This document shows positions 11,101 to 20,477 of a DNA stretch of 26,494 bases, piece by piece. Below the pieces are notes generated by a model that was given only the letters and a program-made list of their open reading frames with translations, ran no database searches and was not told where the DNA came from. Each line of letters begins with the position of its first letter. The first letter of the stretch is position 1. Both the position numbers and the translations under genes were made by a program. The stretch is from the NCBI GenBank assembly GCA_015501075.1, contig JADNYJ010000433.1, forward strand, positions 1-26,494, in the 5' to 3' direction. This DNA is from Gymnopilus junonius. Taxonomy: Eukaryota; Basidiomycota; Agaricomycetes; Agaricales; Galerinaceae.

Positions 11101-11366
11101 CACGAAGAGAAGGCGAAGGCGAAGCTTCCCTCGCTGGATGATTGAGCATCGCTCCTAAACAAAGGGCAAGATCAGCGTAAATTCTTTACCGATGGGTCGA
11201 TGATAAAGGGATCGCTCAAATGTCCAAGCGAAAGCTTGACGTGCAAGGGCAGAAAAGATAGCTCATGCGATAAGAAAAAAGGGGAGAATGGACGGAACGG
11301 CTTACCTTGGTTCAGCTGCTGTGCTTGTGGTGGTCTGCGAGATCGTTGGGGAGAATGGCTGGCCAT
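8141..11366 (-). CDS. Large disordered hypothetical protein with conserved-looking C-terminus (1004 aa)
   Basis: Three exons, 11366-11306, 11154-8678 and 8617-8141 (introns 151 and 60 nt), join in phase to 1004 aa. Residues 1-700 are dominated by Pro, Ser, Gln and Arg, with phosphosite-like SP motifs (RSPPPG, SPSPS, RESPK) and a pure Gln run (EQQQQQQQK) near residue 460. An acidic patch (DDEGDWVDEEDEDDLDDL) at about residues 795-815 leads into HPDFIKNVSKRRRKWEVGWE. The third exon continues this as NLIQAFQALDRQTDATMILL. This ordered, charged C-terminal segment, then a region with heptad-like RREARLLDVLQQSNRDQERI, looks like the functional core. A Gly/Ser/Asp linker separates parts of it. The start has no competing upstream ATG in phase. 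I do not recognise the family. A nuclear scaffold or chromatin-associated role is only a guess. No frame breaks in 3 kb. Confidence 0.8.
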
Positions 11367-11734
11367 TGTGTTTGTGAGAATTCTGGCAGATTGCAGTTGA
11401 AGTGGGTGGAGGAAGGATGAGATTATGTACCGCACAAGCGAGGAACGATGATTTCTATAAGGTTGCGAAAGGCGCGTTTCCAACGTGTACAACGTCAGCG
11501 CAACTCATTGAGGGGGGAACAACGAGGTCGGCACCCGGGTTTGGAAGTCCTATTTTGCCTCGAGGCACCAAATCCCATTTGACCACTCCAGACAAAGAGA
11601 GGCTGTATTTAATGGCTGCATGTCTTCTTCCCAGCACGCTTGACACTTTGTCTTTGTAAATGATGGTCGACACTTCATTTCCGAGCAGTATATGGAGTCG
11701 TTCTGGGGAGGCAAAGACAAGAATGGTCGAAAAT
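11367..11734. other. Intergenic 5' flank of the 1004 aa gene
   Basis: Lies between the start of the 1004 aa gene and the left edge of duplicated copy A. Open frames on both strands overlap one another and show no family features. Nothing supportable beyond an expected promoter. Confidence 0.4.
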
Positions 11735-14482
11735 AAAATGTGGTCTTTTTGTTTTGGTGTGTTCAGCCTGGTTCCTGGAAAGGAAGGTCGCGCCTTTTGT
11801 ATCTTCAGGGTCCTCTTCTCGTGACCTGCGTCGCGTCGGACGCGCCATGTTGTAGATTAAGCATTTCAGATTGCTCAGAGATATATGACAAGAGAACATG
11901 AAAAATAAGAATGACATAAAAACCTAGCATCACAGAACGATGGGCCGAGACTTCGTACCCCTTGGAATGTACACAGGGCCTTGCTGGACATGGACATCTG
12001 ATATCTCAATGAGAGCTTTTTTCTGTCTCTTCTTTGGTCTTTCTTCTTCCTCCTCCTCTTCCTCGTCATCATGTTCAGTCAACTCAGAATCTGGTATTGA
12101 GATACATGAAGTCGTTGAGATCGTGCCTAGCCAAGTGCTTTGGTGCTATTTTTGGAAAAGTTTGTTGCATGTTGCCACCATAGACTGCAGACATGAAAGC
12201 TCTGGAGACAGCTGTGCTTCTAATATCTTCTTCCAAGTTCACCGGGTAGGGATCAACGCCTATAGGCCGTAGTCGATCCCAAACGGTTTGAATACTGATC
12301 TCCATTTTTTCAGTTTTTTTACCGTGGATTTTCGGCTACGTTGAATAAACTGAATTGGAGATAAGCTGATGAAGTACAAAGAGGACGTACATTTTTCAAT
12401 TTCTTGATTTTCTCGAAATCCTCCTTTTTGCGCTTCAAAAAATGCGCATAAGTATCAACCACAACTTCGACGATCATGCGTTTGCGCTTTTTGCTGTTCT
12501 CTAGAGCAAGAAGGGCGGTGTCTTCCACTGCGTCTGGTTCATCCTTAATCATAATGACTTCCCGCTCCTCGTCATGTACTACCTCAAGGGCAGCTATCCT
12601 CAACTTGAGACTCAGAGCGTTAGTAAAATCAGAAGAAAGTAGAGCAAAAGTCGAATTACTTCGGTATGATGTTGCTCTTGAGTATGGGAGGCAATATCCG
12701 CTGCTTCGTCAAAAGGGTCATTGGGCAAGATCGCCGGTTCTGATGGCTCCACCATGTCCACCTATTTGACACTTAGATTATTTAAATAAGGCAAGGGTGA
12801 TGATGGATCCTTACGGGCTCTTGTGCTGTCTCCATATTGTCAGAAGCAATCGCGTCACTTAAAGCGTCGCCTTCGAAGGCGGAGTCCAGCGTAGGATCCA
12901 CATCGGTCTATTTGATAGCAAAGTAAGAAGAGTTCGCAAAGCAAAGACCCTATGTTCCTACCATCTTGACGTCAGGGTTCTCTATGAATTCAATTTTCGG
13001 CTTCTAAAGCGCAATTTTAGTATCAGGTTTTTCTTAAAATTATAGAATTAGTCACTTCATCTTCCTTAAATTTGACTGTCAATAGTCCTAACCGTTCAGT
13101 CGTTTTCCGGACTTCTGGTTTCTGAACGTTTCTTTCTTGGCATTAATTCTCTTTCGCTAGCTTCAACTTGCTCACCTGTTCTGCTTCAGATTTTGGAACA
13201 CCTAAAATGCCCTGTAACGAAGGAGTACTTGAAGCCGAAACTTCTTGCTTGACTTTTTCGTCCTCTTGGACAATTGAATACACTGATTGTGCATCACCCT
13301 GTTCGTCACGCAAAAAGAGGTAAATCAAAATCCTAGGCAAAATCTCAGTCACAAAACCTACGCTTTCTTGTGCTATATTCACGCTAAAATCATTGGGATC
13401 CATTTCAAGCTTTCAACGACTTAGCTTTCAGTATTGAAAAATCTTAATGAATGACCATTTGCCTACCTCTTCTTCCTCGCATTCCACTCTCCCTTGCATG
13501 ATGTCTTCCAGGGATACTTCATTACCGGCCTCGACCGTACATTTAGGCAAGAAATTTGATTTACTTTCATCCAGGTTGACTTTGACACGTTCCGAGGGAT
13601 GCTGCACCTGTTCTGGATTCAAAGTTGTTTTATTGCCTTCCAAGTCACTTTTGACGCGTTCCTCATTTTTGCAAAACATTTCAGGCTTGACTGTCGGTTC
13701 CTGCTACATGACGCGTCTTAAGCGGGATTTTAATACTCAAGGAAATGATCATACATACCACCTCAATGATTCTTTTCATGTCTACGGGCTTCTGCTCTAA
13801 TTTCTGCCCTAAAACTGCTTTTCCGTTCTCCAAGTCGACTTTGAGGCGTCCCTCCTCTTTACGGGTTGGTTTAGAAGGCGGCGCCTGGTATGTATGTGAG
13901 CAGGTTTTCTACGTCGTGGGACGAGACAACTGGGGTGTAAGAATTGACATACTTGGACCATTTCGGTGTGTTTGAATCCCTCTGCAGGAACCTTTGAAGA
14001 CCGAGATGACACGTCCGAAGTGGTGTTCTTTGACTCTTCTTCCTTCACATCCAGCGGCTTCATGTCCTACAGTTTATACAGTTCAGTTGACAAAGAGAAT
14101 GAGGAGTTTAAGATAGACACCGACAGTGACATCCTCCTGTTTGAAGGGCATACCCAGACCATGAGTGACTGTGAAGTTCAGAGGTAAAAAAAAAAAGGTT
14201 TCGCGAGTCGCGCCTTGACAAGCTTAATTAGACTCTGATGACCCTTACTTTAGAATGCTTCTCGGGTCTCACGACATTGTTCCCCGTTGTCAGCGACCGC
14301 AATACCATTATATTTGACTAATTTGAATTGGTAAAGATATAGATTGGCGAAATTTGAAGTCCATCGCTCAGTCGATAGGAAAAGAAGGAAATCCAAGAAG
14401 GAAATCAAGGGGAAATAGTAGCTCGAAAATAGCAATAAAGTTGACGGGCCATTAAGTCAGCGCTGCACTGCCACCACTAAAT
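11735..14482. repeat. Segmental duplication, copy A
   Basis: This 2.7 kb matches 18553-24111 (copy B, minus its transposon) in the same orientation, including exons, introns, the region upstream of the ATG, and about 190 bases past the last exon. The left edge is recognisable at a shared TCTTTTTGTTTT. The right edge is at a shared GCACTGCACTGCCACCACTA-like stretch (here with one mismatch) near 14461-14482. Copy A lacks two blocks present in B: about 727 bp of the domain core (junction near 12093) and about 169 bp near 13945. Confidence 0.9.
11930..14063 (-). pseudogene. DUF6697-like gene, copy A, truncated
   Basis: Paralogue of the gene at 20670-23711. Exons read on the minus strand: 14063-13953, 13908-13759, 13700-13467, 13409-13362, 13298-13176, about 13131-13056, 13003-12962, 12907-12815, 12761-12660, 12603-12391 and 12335-12084. 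All are multiples of three except the sixth, which has one extra base relative to copy B. The domain begins as in B (SRAFMSAVYGGNMQQTFP, then DFMYLNT) but runs into a stop (TGA) at 12086-12084, where a deletion has removed the rest. The old C-terminal tail (acidic Glu run, then RPKKRQKKALIEISD and VYIPRGTKSRPIVL) survives out of frame down to 11930. A protein could be made only in truncated form. Function of the family unknown. Confidence 0.8.
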
Positions 14483-14620
14483 TTAGATCAATATCAAGCC
14501 TTTTTGAGCTCAAGTAGAGCATCCCAAGTCCGCGTTCTAGCCTGGTCAGATTTCTTGGATAAAAACCGGAGTCAAAATGTATGGTACACAATGATTTACA
14601 TCACAAAATCTCAAAGCAAA

Positions 14621-17094
14621 TCAAAAGAAAAAGGGTGAAGAAACAAAAGGATTCCTGCTCAACTCCGAAACAGCGGCGAACAACTCCTTCTCATCCTCCG
14701 TCATACTAGCTATGAGCGTCTGCTGAGGAGACTCCTCGTCCAATTCTCCCTCATTCAATTTTTTACTATTATAATTAGAGAACGGAGTCCCTATGGGTTG
14801 GCAGACCGTTCCAGGTTGAGGTAATGTTCCAAGAAGGAAGTATGACCGGATGTGCGTCTGCGTGCATATGGATGGTGCGGAGAGCGAACAGTGCTGCAAA
14901 AAGAGGAAAGTGAGCAGAATGTTGAAAGGTGTCAATAAAAGTTTGATTTTGAAGCGATTTACCCCTGCAGAGTCTTGTGTAAGAACAACAGAATCTCTAA
15001 AGCCCTTCGACATTTTCTTTGCCCTAAGACGAGGAAATCAAGCATAAGTTGCTTAACTAATTCCTGACATATGTCATGAACATAAATACTTACGCCCATA
15101 AAGGTGTTACAGGATCTGTGGATTATAACCTCAGTGCTTCCTCGATCACAAGACACCAGTATTTCTTACCTGCTGTGTTTCCTACCAAAAGAATCGGATG
15201 GCTTGTGTTAGCTTCGAAAGGGCCTTACCAAAATTCAGTATTCACAAAAGTAGACACCAACACGATTCGCAATACTCACCTTGGAAGTGATTTTTAGGGA
15301 ACCTCGGCCATCCTCTGCAAATCGTTCAAGTCAGAAATCAGATCTGTAGTCCAACTAATCGCTCCAGAGGGGCGCCTTCGGATACTTACACACAACCAAG
15401 TCTAATCCTTGCCCACCTATCTGCCCACCCAGAAACACTACTCAACATCTCATAATATTCCTTACTTGACTGCAAATCTCCCGGTACATCATCCCCATCA
15501 TTGCAGACAATCGCAACCGTAGCATCCCTCAGACCATCGAAAGCATGTTTAGACGCATCACAGTTACATTCATAAGGAGGTGAGCTGGCTTTGTCAAATA
15601 TCCGTGACCCATCACCTTTAGCTAGCGCCGCGAGGTCCTCAGCCAGCGCAGAGAAGCTGGCGTAAGGTGAATACAATGCACCGAAAATAGCTGAACGGAG
15701 CATGCTGTAATCGAGAAGGCCATAGCTTTTGTCCGTTTTCATGGGTATGGGTTTGGAATAGAGGGAATCATGGAGCACTGTGAGATTCCGCTCTATATCT
15801 TGAGGCGTTGGGCCCAGAATTTACATCCTTCTGGCCCGGCATCTGCACAGCCTGTAAGGAAGCTTTCAAAAGCTTTGTCTGTATCGAGGAGATTGTTGGA
15901 CCATAGAGCTGATTAATACTTTAGTTTCGGACTTTGAAATATTGATATGTACACTACATGTGGTATGATACGCACCGGCATAATAGTTTTCTGAGTCAAC
16001 GACGCCGTCGATAACCATCCGCTCAATTTTATCCTTAAAGGCTCGAAGGTAAGTAAGCTGTACAGTTGGAAGAGAGTTTCACGCACAGGGAATAAAGCCG
16101 CAAAAGTAGCTCCCAAGACGGTACCATATCTGTTGTCTTCTCAGAAATTTGTTGTCGAAATTTCGAGAAAATCACTCACGAGAAACCCCAATACTGTATC
16201 TTCTCCCTCCCATGTGCATGTACAATACTAAGCATATCACGAGCTGTGTTCTCCGTGTTGATATGCACCAAGTACCCATTATCCGTCTCCCTGCAAGCCG
16301 CCCGAGGACAAAAGAGCGAGCCCACGCATGCGCAACACCATCCGAGCCAGAGCCATTGAGTATTCCGGCATCCATCTGTCCAAACAGAGCGCGTTCGACG
16401 TCAGTTTTGAAGAATGAGGCGCGTGGGATGGACCTTGCAATGCCTGGAGAATTACCAACGACAACTTTAAGTTCAAAACTGCTTGCAGAATGCTACCTTA
16501 ATTGGATGCTCACCGCGAGGATCAAATCCTACAATGTCAAACTGCGGACCAAGAATCGTGCTGAAGTTGTCTCCCCTTGCCAAAACGGTGTCAACACCAC
16601 TTCCACCAGGTCCACCTGGATTGAAAAGAACAGGACCGCGATATAAAGGGGAGCCTTCTTTGAATATGGAGGGTTTTCGTATGAGCGCGATCACTGCTTC
16701 CGGACCCTTGTGGTCAGAGTAGTTGAGAGGAACCTATATAAGACGATTTTTGGTAAATAACTGGGGCTGATGAAAGACAGAGAAACAAAAATCACAATGA
16801 GGCGGGTGCATTGGCGTTCTGAGTAGCAATCCTTCCATTCAAGCCTCTTGGATGGAACGAGCTGCGAGTATAACATGTATGAGTGCCAAGGCACAAAAAA
16901 ACCGATCACCCGTGTACCTTCTCCCAAGAGAATTCATCTACCGTTGATACACTTCGAGCAGGCACAGATGAGGGCTCATATTCTGAGAAAGAAAGACCAG
17001 TATAGTGCGAGAAAGTTGTGTTCAGGAATAGAACTCCTGCTAGGATGCTAGCGGAGACGGCCAACAAAAGTAAGGCATTTCTGGGTCGAGCCAT
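14621..17094 (-). CDS. TAP-like serine peptidase (alpha/beta-hydrolase), two frame breaks
   Basis: Probable exopeptidase of the tripeptidyl aminopeptidase-like group, secreted or anchored by an N-terminal hydrophobic stretch (LLLLAVSASILAGVLFL). Twelve exons: 17094-16918, 16861-16796, 16733-16514, 16443-16180, 16129-16087, 16033-15976, 15908-15390, 15314-15280, 15223-15170, 15115-15094 (22 nt), 15023-14963 and 14893-14621; about 597 aa. Motifs: LEWKDCYSERQCTRL, NPGGPGGSG (oxyanion region, about 121-127), FDIVGFDPRG, nucleophile elbow GFSYGT (Ser about 243), the C-terminal TAP-like region GNTADPVTP (Asp about 480) and QDSAGHCSLSAPS (His about 508). Two single bases appear missing: near 16306, where LGRL should run into RETDNGY, and near 15815, before PQDIERNLT. 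Both are in short homopolymers. Otherwise well conserved, so either recent decay or consensus error. Confidence 0.9.
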
Positions 17095-17756
17095 AGGACT
17101 ATGTCAATGCAATATTGACTACCGATTGAATGACAATATGAGAGACTCGTTAACTCCAGAGAATCGCCAGCAATGATGCATGATGGCTTACTTTATCAAC
17201 CATCTTCCCCGGAATTTGGCATTGCACATGGCCTTCTGTCATGCGTCTGGGTGCCATCCGCTCCCGTGCACTCAAAAATGAAACTTCAAATCTTTGCGCA
17301 ATTGACAAAACAGTGCTTCCCAGTCGAATAGGACGAAGTTGTTTAGTTGTGGCATGAACGGTCCCTTGCGGACAAGCAGTTCACAACGCCCGACGACGGC
17401 GACACCATTGATCTACAGCGCCGATCCGATCCGACCCGTACCTTAATCTATTTATAGTGCGTCCCGTTTTTAAAAAGGACACGTACATATGGTTGAAAAC
17501 AAAATGTTTAGTCTCGTACCAAAACACGTCCATGCAGTGGACGGTCTTGTGTGAAAGTAGGCCATGTGGCAGGGCAATGCGATCAATCACGGCCATTACA
17601 TTTGATTTGTAGTCTTTGAAATTCAAGTCTACAAAAGTTTTAGTTACCGGACTCAGAGCATGACAGAAAATAGGAGAAATTCTGAAATATATTACAACCT
17701 AGCCTCCGATGCATGAAAAATGGTATAGAAAGCCCCTACGCTACCTCTCAAACTAA
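17095..17756. other. Upstream region of the peptidase gene, no gene seen
   Basis: Holds the peptidase promoter and probably the 3' end of the broken ORF upstream. An 81-codon minus-strand frame at 17381-17626 starts at TTG, not ATG, and has no recognisable features, so I do not call it. Confidence 0.4.
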
Positions 17757-18191
17757 TTATTCAAGTCCACTCTCTTCAAGTATTCTACGGCCCACCATCT
17801 TCCCCCTTAATGTATATAATACACCTCGAAACTTTTGAAGGCCAAAATCGGTGGTGTTGTATGCGATGTCGAGGTCTGAAGATGAGAGACAGAGATCCGG
17901 GTGGTGGTAGGCTTTTGTCGACTCAGCCACTATAATCTCGGCTGCCTTGCGTGTGATCGTCATGTTGAGTTCGGATCGCGAAGCCTCTGAAGGGACTTGA
18001 GCTAGCCAAGCTGTTAAGATCGTTTCGGGAGTGTAGGTCGAGTCTGCTCGGAAATGAAGGCTTTGTGCAGCCAGGTCTTTATCATCATAGTACTTCTCGA
18101 TAAATTCATTGGTGGATCGCTAGCCAAGACGCTTGAGGGCCTGAACAGACTTCCGGGGTTTATCCTCATGGATTTGCTGACCCGGGGGCAT
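17757..18191 (-). pseudogene. Unrecognised ORF with in-frame stop
   Basis: From the ATG at 18191 the frame reads MPPGQQIHEDKPRKSVQALK, then hits TAG at 18122-18120. The same frame then continues open for 120 codons to 17757, with protein-like content (NEFIEKYYDDKDLAAQ, TPETILTAWLAQ, ITRKAAEIIVAEST). The stop could be avoided by a 62 nt intron (GTCAGC at 18181 to GGCTAG at 18120) joined to an upstream frame ending RLQQLPQRCPR. That frame has no ATG inside the visible stretch. So this is either the 3' exon of a gene whose start I cannot find, or a gene remnant. I do not recognise the family. Confidence 0.35.
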
Positions 18192-18589
18192 CGTTGAGGC
18201 AACTGTTGAAGGCGCGGTGGTGGTAAAAGCGAGAGAGAGTCGCGTGTGACGTCTTTGTGACGCCGGTGATCAAAGCGAAAGAGACTACAAAGTTGAAACA
18301 ATCTCACCACTACTTTTCATTTCGTCATTATCAAAACACAAACCTCACTATAAAATCGGAAAAAATGATAGTTCGACTCAGAAATGATTTTACTAAAACT
18401 TTTCTCTATAAAGTAAATAATTCTGTTGAAGGAATGGAGCATCATAAATTGAAAAAGCCCTAACTTTACATTGCCCTGGTAAAACCCCTACCTTGGTATA
18501 AGCCCCACTCACGTTTCACGTGGGTGGGAATTTCTTGCTTAGCTGAGCCTAACAAAATGTTGTCTTTTTGTTTTGCTGTGTTCGGCTTG

Positions 18590-18597
18590 TTTCCGGG
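18590..18597. repeat. Left target-site duplication TTTCCGGG
   Basis: Perfect 8 bp copy of 20478-20485, directly abutting the transposon end. The matching unoccupied site in duplicated copy A is GTTCCTGG at 11771-11778. Confidence 0.85.
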
Positions 18598-19045
18598 TAG
18601 GGACTAGCATGGATAAATCCGGATAGATCCGTATCCAAACCATACCTGCCGGTGATTTCGTGGTTCGGATATGGGCTATCCACGGATATATCCAGTTCTT
18701 GGCCAAAATAGGTAGTCAGACCTTTGCGCTCAATGGAATATCATTCTCCTCAGCATTTGGGAACATAAAATGGATTGTATTTTGAGGCTAACATTGTTAT
18801 ACTGCCTTGATATATGAGGAACACTCTTGTTTTGGGCAATTTGATTTGGGCTATATAAAGTTTCTTGAAATAACAGCCAGGAGATGTCTCCGGTTGCCTA
18901 TAAAAATAAGTCACTGGTAAAAAGCACTCTAGGAAATCCATGGAAGTACAAAAATGTTATTATTGTCATATTATATGCATTTTCTGTGCTAGATGTATAC
19001 CCTGCAGACCTGCACAACATCTAAATGGTTATGCCAAGACTCATA

Positions 19046-19585
19046 TACTGTTGCATTTCGTTCAATTCACCGGTCACAGGTCACAGGCCCTCCAAAATCG
19101 GCGAAATGTCACAGTTGTCTGCGGTCACAAGGCTGAGTGGCGAAACCATTTGATGGCCATAAATTTGGTCATTTTTGCGCTTAAGATCGCAAAAATCACC
19201 CCAGAACTGGTGAATTGCCACTCTGGCATTCTTAAATTACTAGAAATAAAAGTTGTGAGACTGTAATTAGTTAAACTAAGTATTTTGTGGCTTAGAGGTC
19301 AATGTCCGAGTCTTCATAACTGGGTTTGATATCATGCTACCAAAATCGGACAGATGATTGCTACGTAAGTAGTCGAAAAAGAACACATCAGGTGAGAATT
19401 GAACCCACTGCCTAGAGCAGTCATTGAACTACTTTGACACATACTACTAGTCCACCACGACAACTCTGTAAGACCGGTGAAATTTTAGGTAGGTCACAGG
19501 TCCCAAGCCCACCTGGTGAACCTGGCATTTCACCGGGCAGGTCACAGGTCACAGGGGGTGGTGAATTGAATGAAATGCAACAGTA
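19046..19585. mobile_element. 540 bp inverted-repeat element inside the transposon
   Basis: Ends are 26 bp inverted repeats differing at one base: 19046-19071 starts TACTGTTGCATTTC and 19560-19585 is its reverse complement. Internally it has GGTCACAG repeats near each end (19072-19087 and 19542-19558, plus one near 19496), and the tRNA-like stretch. I do not find a clean target duplication; CTCA occurs near both flanks but is offset by two bases. Could be a MITE-like insertion or an internal repeat of the larger element. Confidence 0.55.
19376..19460 (-). ncRNA. tRNA-like / Pol III-type sequence (SINE-like relic)
   Basis: On the minus strand an A-box-like TGGTGGACTAG (19457-19447) is followed about 50 bases later by a good B-box, GGTTCAATTCT (19405-19395). 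The B-box sits inside a possible T-arm, GTGGG-TTCAATT-CTCAC. A TTTTT run (19380-19376) follows 14 bases after the T-arm, as a Pol III terminator would. A plausible anticodon hairpin has CAA in the loop. The acceptor strands do not pair, so it is not a functional tRNA; a tRNA-derived relic is the most I can claim. Confidence 0.3.
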
Positions 19586-19696
19586 CTCACGGTTGCACCT
19601 AATATTGATAACGGTCACATCTTGTTGGTAGTCAATGGAATTATTTTAATACATGATTTGTAATGACTTTGTGACCATAAATGGACTTCGGATACA

Positions 19697-20368
19697 CACT
19701 GCTGGCAGGGGACTTTTTCAGCTATGGTAAAATATTAGTAAAATAATAGCTTGCTTGTTTTAGTTTTAGACGAATTTACCTGCCAAGTAAAAGAAAAATA
19801 TGACCCATGGTGAAAGATTCACTATGTTTTACCTGTTACAAAAATTTTACAGTAAGTTAATTGTTTTGTTTCTATGGTATTTCAGCTTGAATACAATTAC
19901 ACCTAAAGATAACAATTATCAGAAATCTAAACGTCGAGAAAATACTCCGAAAACAATAAGTTTTCCCTATTGGGAAATACATTGTACAGATATAAGTTTT
20001 TTTGTCGGTAAAATAATTCAATTAGCACTAATTAATTAATTTTACCGTCAAAAAAACTTATATCTGTACAATTTGTATTACAATGCATTTCCCAATAGGG
20101 AAAACTTATTATTTTCGGAGTATTTTCTCGACGTTTAGATTTCTGATAATTGTTATCTTTAGGTGTAATTGTATTCAAGCTGAAATACCATAGAAACAAA
20201 ACAATTAACTTACTGTAAAATTTTTGTAACAGGTAAAACATAGTGAATCTTTCACCATGGGTCATATTTTTCTTTTACTTGGCAGGTAAATTCGTCTAAA
20301 ACTAAAACAAGCAAGCTATTATTTTACTAATATTTTACCGTGGCTAAAAAAGTCCCCTGCCAGCAGTG
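19697..20368. mobile_element. 672 bp near-perfect palindromic (foldback) element, CACTG ends
   Basis: The left arm 19697-20014 and right arm 20038-20368 are reverse complements with only scattered substitutions and a 12 bp addition in the right arm (near 20070-20081). They are joined by an AT-rich spacer of about 23 bases. Ends are CACTGCTGGCAGGGGACTTT, flanked by ACA on both sides (19694-19696, 20369-20371). CACTG-type ends with a 3 bp duplication are typical of the CACTA/CMC group, so this looks like a foldback MITE of that class nested in the hAT-like element. The arms carry mirror-image open frames of 79 and 77 codons starting MTHGERF, which I read as a by-product of arm identity, not as genes. 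If transcribed it would fold into a long dsRNA hairpin. Confidence 0.85.
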
Positions 20369-20477
20369 ACACCGGCATCTGTAGTTAACATGAAAAAACC
20401 ACGGATATTGAACCACGGATCACGGATACTGCAAACTACGGATATATCCGGATTTTGCCGATCCGTGCCAGTCCCTA

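Larger units (their letters stand above)
18598..20477. mobile_element. Non-autonomous TIR DNA transposon, hAT-like (8 bp TSD)
   Basis: The left end reads TAGGGACTAGCATGGAT and the right end, reverse-complemented, TAGGGACTGGCACGGAT, so about 15 of 17 terminal bases match. Both ends are packed with subterminal CGGATA/TATCCG words in both orientations (18604-18695 and 20385-20470), the arrangement that transposases of this type bind. An 8 bp duplication TTTCCGGG flanks it exactly, and copy A of the host duplication shows the unoccupied site. The 8 bp target duplication fits hAT elements; KDZ-type elements, also found in basidiomycetes, are an alternative. No transposase reading frame is present in its 1880 bp, so it must be mobilised in trans. 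It lies about 190 bases downstream of the stop of the DUF gene, in its 3' flank. It contains further nested repeats. Confidence 0.85.

Noticed and set aside
11172..11492. 106-codon minus-strand ORF upstream of the 1004 aa gene
   Set aside because: It is the first exon of that gene read through its 151 nt intron and extended 5' in frame; no separate features.
13420..13460. Alternative reading of DUF copy A exon 3 continuing to KWSFIKIFQY
   Set aside because: That extension is intron read-through; copies A and B both keep a GT donor right after the Glu codons and then a stop.
14959..15156. 65-codon minus-strand ORF starting MSCDRGS
   Set aside because: Made of introns and out-of-frame exons of the peptidase; the correct frame gives the TAP-like motifs.
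19421..19631. Overlapping 65-codon ORFs on both strands
   Set aside because: Lie in GGTCACAG-type repeats of the nested element; low-complexity by-products.
20032..20265. MTHGERF open frame as a protein-coding gene
   Set aside because: Mirror image of the one at 19800-20039, produced by the palindrome; no family features and AT-rich composition.
18598..20477. Retrotransposon or LTR origin for the insert
   Set aside because: Ends are inverted, not direct, repeats; there is no reverse transcriptase, integrase or poly(A) tail, and the 8 bp duplication fits a cut-and-paste element.
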